In this document: positions 6,600 through 9,564 of the stretch, piece by piece | Position numbering within the stretch: position 1 is the first letter of the stretch | Layout of the letters: the number at the start of each line of letters is the position of its first letter | Assembly: GCA_001785175.1 (NCBI GenBank) | Contig: MFSY01000064.1 | Location: 3,589-13,152 of the forward strand | Direction of reading: 5' to 3' | Origin: Candidatus Muproteobacteria bacterium RIFCSPHIGHO2_01_FULL_65_16 | GTDB lineage: Bacteria; Pseudomonadota; Gammaproteobacteria; Acidiferrobacterales; Sulfurifustaceae | DNA: 9,564 bases | Notes under the pieces: generated by a model | Told to the model about the DNA's origin: nothing | Databases searched by the model: none | What the model saw: only the letters and a program-made list of their open reading frames with translations | Position numbers and translations under genes: made by a program

Positions 6600-7106
6600 A
6601 TGTCCAAGCGTCCCCGGTTCAAAGTTGGAGACACTATTTTTTACCCTTCCGCCGGCGTCGGCGTCATCCAGTCCATTGAAGAGATTTACACCGGCGGCGA
6701 ATTCCGCCCGTGTCTGGTCATCCGCATCCCGGAGACCCGGATGACGGTGAAGGTGCCGCAGGACAACGCCGAGAAGAACGGCATCCGCCCGTTGCTGAAC
6801 GGGCGGAAGCTCAAAGAGCTGTTCAAGGTGCTCTCCGCCAGCAGCCGCAAGCGCGTCACGGGCGGCAACTGGGCCGAGCGCTGCAAGGAGATCGAGCGCC
6901 GCATCAATTCCGGTTCCTGCCTTGAGTTGGGCGAGGTGGTGCGCGACCTGATGCGCTGGAAGCAGCAATCCGGCCTGTCCTTCGAGGAGTCCATGCTGCT
7001 CGAGACCGCCAGCGGCTATCTGGCGCGCGAGGTGGCCGCGGTCCAGGGCATCAATACCGACGCCGCCATCGGCCGGATCCGTGATTGCATCGGCGTCGAG
7101 AACTGA
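6600..7106 (+). CDS. carD: CarD/CdnL-family RNA polymerase-binding transcription regulator
   Basis: CarD/CdnL proteins bind the RNA polymerase beta lobe and stabilise open complexes, notably at ribosomal RNA promoters in mycobacteria and myxobacteria. In this 168-residue protein the N-terminal polymerase-interaction domain (about 7-60) starts with VGDTIFYPSAGVGVIQSIEE. The C-terminal helical DNA-binding domain begins with NWAERCKEIERRI (90-102). Trp91 matches the tryptophan that wedges into the upstream edge of the transcription bubble, and GEVVRDLMRW (111-120) is family-typical. ATG 6600 is chosen because GGAGGAAGG (6582-6590) lies just upstream and the next residues match the family start; the in-frame TTG at 6570 is unlikely. 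It leads an operon with ispD and ispF, as carD does in mycobacteria, and is divergent from mfd. Whether it acts globally or only on a few promoters cannot be told here. Confidence 0.93.
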   Translation: MSKRPRFKVGDTIFYPSAGVGVIQSIEEIYTGGEFRPCLVIRIPETRMTVKVPQDNAEKNGIRPLLNGRKLKELFKVLSASSRKRVTGGNWAERCKEIERRINSGSCLELGEVVRDLMRWKQQSGLSFEESMLLETASGYLAREVAAVQGINTDAAIGRIRDCIGVEN

Positions 7107-7136
7107 GCGCCCCACCTTAAACCCCGCCTTCCGTCC

Positions 7137-7856
7137 TTGACCGCTGAAGCAGGAATCTGGGGCCTCGTGCCGGCGGCGGGGTCTGGCAGCCGCATGCAGG
7201 CCGCTCTCCCCAAGCAATACCTGCCGCTGCTCGGTCGTCCTCTCATAGCCCACACCATTGAGCGCCTCTGCGCCCACCCGCTTGTGCGCGGGGTGATCGT
7301 CGGGATTTCCCCCCAAGACACCCATTGGGCCGGGTTGCGCCGGGATCTCGCGCGCCAGCCGAAGCTGTTGGGATCCTTCGCCGGCGGCGCGACGCGCGCC
7401 GAGACCGTGCGCAACGGCCTGAAGGCGCTGCAAGCGCACACCGAGGCGTCGGACTGGGTGCTGGTGCACGATGCGGTCCGCCCGTGCGTGCGTGTGTCGG
7501 ATATGGACAAACTGATCAAGAGCGTCGGCGGCACGAGCGACGGCGGCTTGCTTGCCTTGCCGGTGTCCGATACGGTCAAGCGCGCCGACGACAACGGGTG
7601 CGTGCGCGAAACCGTCGCGCGCGCCGGATTGTGGCGGGCGTTGACGCCGCAGATGTTCCGGATCGGCAGGCTCCTGGATGCGATCGAGCGGGCGTTGAAA
7701 AGCGGCGCCGAAATCACCGACGAGGCCGCGGCGGTCGAGGCCGCCGGCGGCAGGCCGCGCCTGGTCATGGGGCACGCGGATAACATCAAGATCACCGTGC
7801 CGGAAGACCTGGCCCTGGCGGAGCTGTTTCTGCGTCGGCAGGAGGGGCGCGCGTGA
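7137..7856 (+). CDS. ispD: 2-C-methyl-D-erythritol 4-phosphate cytidylyltransferase
   Basis: IspD couples MEP with CTP to form CDP-ME, the third step of the non-mevalonate isoprenoid pathway, in the cytoplasm. The 239-residue protein has the nucleotide-binding PAAGSGSRM (12-20, Arg19) and LPKQY (24-28, Lys26), [13 protein letters not shown] (83-95), HDAVRPC (111-117), LPVSDTVK (141-148), TPQ (170-172), TDE (194-196) and NIKIT (216-220, Lys218). All are family hallmarks, and the length is normal. The start is a TTG, the only reasonable initiation codon before the PAAG motif. No Shine-Dalgarno sequence is seen before it. It lies in the same frame as carD, 30 nt after the carD TGA, with no stop between them. 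Its stop overlaps the ispF start by one base, indicating translational coupling. Confidence 0.96.
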   Translation: MTAEAGIWGLVPAAGSGSRMQAALPKQYLPLLGRPLIAHTIERLCAHPLVRGVIVGISPQDTHWAGLRRDLARQPKLLGSFAGGATRAETVRNGLKALQAHTEASDWVLVHDAVRPCVRVSDMDKLIKSVGGTSDGGLLALPVSDTVKRADDNGCVRETVARAGLWRALTPQMFRIGRLLDAIERALKSGAEITDEAAAVEAAGGRPRLVMGHADNIKITVPEDLALAELFLRRQEGRA

Positions 7857-8335
7857 TGCGCATCGGCCACGGTTACGATGTCCACCAATTCGCCGTCGGC
7901 CGCGAACTGGTTCTCGGCGGGGTGAAGATACCGCATGCGAAGGGCCTGCTCGGCCATTCCGACGCCGACGCGCTGATCCACGCCGTCTGCGACGCCTGCC
8001 TCGGCGCCGCCGCCCTCGGCGACATCGGCCGGCATTTTCCCGACACCGATCCGCGCTACAAGAACATTGACAGTCGCAAATTGCTGCGGCAGGTAATGGA
8101 TACCGTCATGTTGAAGGGGTGGTGGGTGGCGAACGTGGACTGCACCATCGTCGCCCAGGCGCCGCGCCTCGCCCCATATCTCGACGCCATGGCGGCCAAC
8201 ATCGCCGCGGACCTTGGCGTCGCCGCGGAGCGCGTCAATATCAAGGCCACCACCACCGAGAAGCTCGGCTTCGCCGGCCGCGAAGAAGGCATCGCGGCCC
8301 ACGCCGTGGTGTTGCTGGAAGGCCGTACGCCGTAG
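7856..8335 (+). CDS. ispF: 2-C-methyl-D-erythritol 2,4-cyclodiphosphate synthase
   Basis: IspF cyclises CDP-ME 2-phosphate to ME-cPP with release of CMP, two steps after IspD. It works as a trimer with a zinc site at each subunit interface. The 159-residue protein begins with the standard [10 protein letters not shown]. Asp8, His10 and His42 are the zinc ligands. GHSDAD (33-38), [11 protein letters not shown] (55-65), and [18 protein letters not shown] (131-148) are the other signatures. GGAGGGG (7841-7847) precedes it. A GTG at 7853 would add one Met-encoding residue; the ATG is preferred because it gives the usual N-terminus. The start overlaps the ispD TGA. The following 66 bp hold no recognisable gene, then a repeat. 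Confidence 0.97.
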   Translation: MRIGHGYDVHQFAVGRELVLGGVKIPHAKGLLGHSDADALIHAVCDACLGAAALGDIGRHFPDTDPRYKNIDSRKLLRQVMDTVMLKGWWVANVDCTIVAQAPRLAPYLDAMAANIAADLGVAAERVNIKATTTEKLGFAGREEGIAAHAVVLLEGRTP

Positions 8336-8401
8336 CAAATCGGACAACGCGCATGTGAGGCAAGGATCATGAGGGAACCTCAAATACCTGAAAGCACGAT
8401 T

Positions 8402-8483
8402 TTCACCGCAGAGAACGCAGAGCACGCAGAGAAAAATTCGTTTTCGTTTCAATCGCTCCGCGCCTCTGCGCCTCCGCGGTGAA
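8402..8483. repeat. Intergenic inverted repeat, family 4 (CACCGCAGAG type)
   Basis: A left arm (8402-8431) beginning TTCACCGCAGAGAACGCAGAG pairs with a right arm (8456-8483) ending GCCTCCGCGGTGAA. Pairing is imperfect, with two single-base bulges and a few A/G changes, around a 24-nt loop. Within the left arm ACGCAGAG-like units recur. This pattern, which gives TAENAEHAEK-like or VHRGGAEAR-like peptides when translated, is known to me as a common dispersed non-coding repeat. It fills the gap between ispF and the thioredoxin gene and may terminate the carD-ispD-ispF transcript. Confidence 0.8.
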
Positions 8484-8524
8484 CTCGATGTTCGGTCGGT
8501 AAAACGGAATTTTTAGAGGTACCC

Positions 8525-9564
8525 ATGAGCTGGAAACACGCGTTTTTTCTTGCGATTGCGGCCGTCACCCTGATCGGTTGGGGCGGCTCCCATGCGGCTC
8601 CCGACGCCGGGCCTGGAGCGGGCCTGACCAATCCCGGCTATCACGACAAGCCGGAGTGGTTCAAGAGCTCCTTTCTCGATCTGCGCGATGACGTGAAGGA
8701 GGCGGCCGCGGCCGGGCGGCGGGTGCTGCTGTATTTCTATCAGGACGGCTGCTCCTACTGCAAGAAGCTCAACGAGGAAAACTTCGGCCAGCGCGCCATC
8801 GCGGACAAGACCAGGCGCTATTTCGACACCATCGTCGTCAATGTATGGGGCGACCGGGAGGTGACGAATATGGACGGCGCGGTCATGGGCGAGAAGAAAT
8901 TCGCCACCAGCCTCAACGTGAGGTTCACGCCGACGCTGCTGTTCCTCGACGAAAAGGGGAAGGTCGCGCTGCGGGTCAACGGCTACTATCCGCCGGACAA
9001 GTTCAGCGCGGCGCTCGATTACGCCGGCCAGCACCGGGAATCGGAAATGAGCTTCCGCGACTACTACGCCGGGCGCGCCCCGGCGCCGGCCAAGGGCGTG
9101 CTGCACCAGGACCCGGCCTATGTCCGGCCGCCGTATCGTCTGCGCGATCTGGTCCAGCGCTCGCCGCGGCCGCTGCTCGTGCTGTTCGAGCAGAAGCAGT
9201 GCGGGCAGTGCGACGAGCTGCACCTGGATATCTTCAAGCGCCCGGAGACACGACGCGAGCTCGAAAGACTGAACATCGCCCTGTTCGACATGTGGTCGGG
9301 CGACCCGGTACAGACGCCCGCGGGCGCGGAGACGACGGTTGAGCGCTGGGCGCGCGCGCTCGACGTCAAACACGCGCCGACCATGGTCTTCTTCGACGCC
9401 GGCGGCAGGGAGGTTTTTCGCGCCGAGGCCTATTACAAGGCGTTCCATGTCCAGTCCATCCTCGACTACGTGGCCTCCGGCGCCTACCGCAGGCAAGATT
9501 TTCAGCGCTTCGTCCAGGCGCGCGCCGAACGGCTGCGCGCCCAGGGTGTGCGCATAGATTTGAT
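8525..9564 (+). CDS. Secreted protein with two thioredoxin-like domains (3' end cut off)
   Basis: At least 346 residues are visible before the window edge. A short basic N-terminus, a hydrophobic stretch (6-20) and SHA-A (22-25) form a likely Sec signal peptide, so it should act in the periplasm. The first thioredoxin-fold domain (about 48-170) has CSYC (76-79) and a cis-proline in TPT (135-137). The second (about 200-320) has CGQC (226-229) and cis-proline in APT (284-286). Both CxxC active sites are intact, so it could act as a disulfide reductase, isomerase or electron relay. SoxW-like and DsbE/DsbD-like functions are possible but cannot be separated. It resembles the multi-domain thioredoxin-fold proteins of sulfur-oxidising proteobacteria in style only. 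AGAGGT (8515-8520) lies 4 nt before the ATG. The gene is separated from the isoprenoid operon by a repeat, so a separate transcript is likely. Confidence 0.85.
   Translation, partial: MSWKHAFFLAIAAVTLIGWGGSHAAPDAGPGAGLTNPGYHDKPEWFKSSFLDLRDDVKEAAAAGRRVLLYFYQDGCSYCKKLNEENFGQRAIADKTRRYFDTIVVNVWGDREVTNMDGAVMGEKKFATSLNVRFTPTLLFLDEKGKVALRVNGYYPPDKFSAALDYAGQHRESEMSFRDYYAGRAPAPAKGVLHQDPAYVRPPYRLRDLVQRSPRPLLVLFEQKQCGQCDELHLDIFKRPETRRELERLNIALFDMWSGDPVQTPAGAETTVERWARALDVKHAPTMVFFDAGGREVFRAEAYYKAFHVQSILDYVASGAYRRQDFQRFVQARAERLRAQGVRIDL

Noticed and set aside
6513..7775. 420-codon open frame on the minus strand opposite carD and ispD
   Set aside because: Both plus-strand genes have complete family motifs; this frame has none and its composition is that of an antisense shadow.
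7016..8452. 478-codon open frame on the minus strand opposite ispD and ispF
   Set aside because: It begins inside the family 4 repeat and then runs antisense to two well-supported genes, with no motifs of its own.
8369..8482. 37-codon open frame beginning MREPQIPESTIF and ending RASAPPR
   Set aside because: Most of it is the translated family 4 repeat (TAENAEHAEK), a known source of false small proteins; no ribosome binding site supports it.
8513..9496. 327-codon minus-strand open frame opposite the thioredoxin gene
   Set aside because: The plus-strand frame carries a signal peptide, two CxxC motifs and two cis-prolines; the opposite frame is featureless.

Overview
The window looks like ordinary chromosome from a GC-rich gammaproteobacterium. 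This is inferred from three things: the codon usage, a CsiV-family envelope protein next to a thioinosine phosphorylase and mfd (a neighbourhood I recall from pseudomonads), and a Mfd protein of typical proteobacterial length and layout. A CarD-type RNA polymerase regulator and a periplasmic protein with two thioredoxin domains would fit a sulfur-oxidising or otherwise environmental lineage (Chromatiales or Acidiferrobacterales-like), but that is only a guess. No tRNA, rRNA, CRISPR array, transposase or phage gene was seen.

Layout, left to right: (1) 1-201, an intergenic stretch built from two copies of a hairpin repeat; (2) 202-1523, a two-gene plus-strand operon of a hypoxanthine-type phosphoribosyltransferase and an S-methyl-5'-thioinosine phosphorylase, overlapping by ATGA; (3) 1527-2084, csiV on the minus strand, converging on the phosphorylase with a 3-bp gap; (4) a repeat-bearing gap and a stand-alone peptide deformylase (2321-2839, plus); (5) a 7-bp-periodic inverted repeat at 2843-2919 that contains the mfd stop codon, then mfd on the minus strand (2915-6427); (6) a 172-bp divergent promoter region; (7) carD-ispD-ispF on the plus strand (6600-8335); (8) another inverted repeat (8402-8483); (9) a secreted tandem-thioredoxin protein that runs off the right edge.

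Functional links: the phosphorylase should release hypoxanthine from methylthioinosine, and the adjacent transferase can turn that base into IMP, so the pair reads as a compact purine-salvage unit at the end of polyamine by-product metabolism. Mfd and CarD share a homologous RNA-polymerase-binding domain and are transcribed away from the same short control region. IspD and IspF catalyse two steps of the MEP isoprenoid pathway and are translationally coupled or nearly so.

The least ordinary aspects are the repeats, with four different palindromic families in 9.5 kb, one of them feeding an apparent N-terminal extension of the first gene, and the carD-mfd arrangement. I found no convincing new biological system. 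Most genes here are recognisable housekeeping functions.
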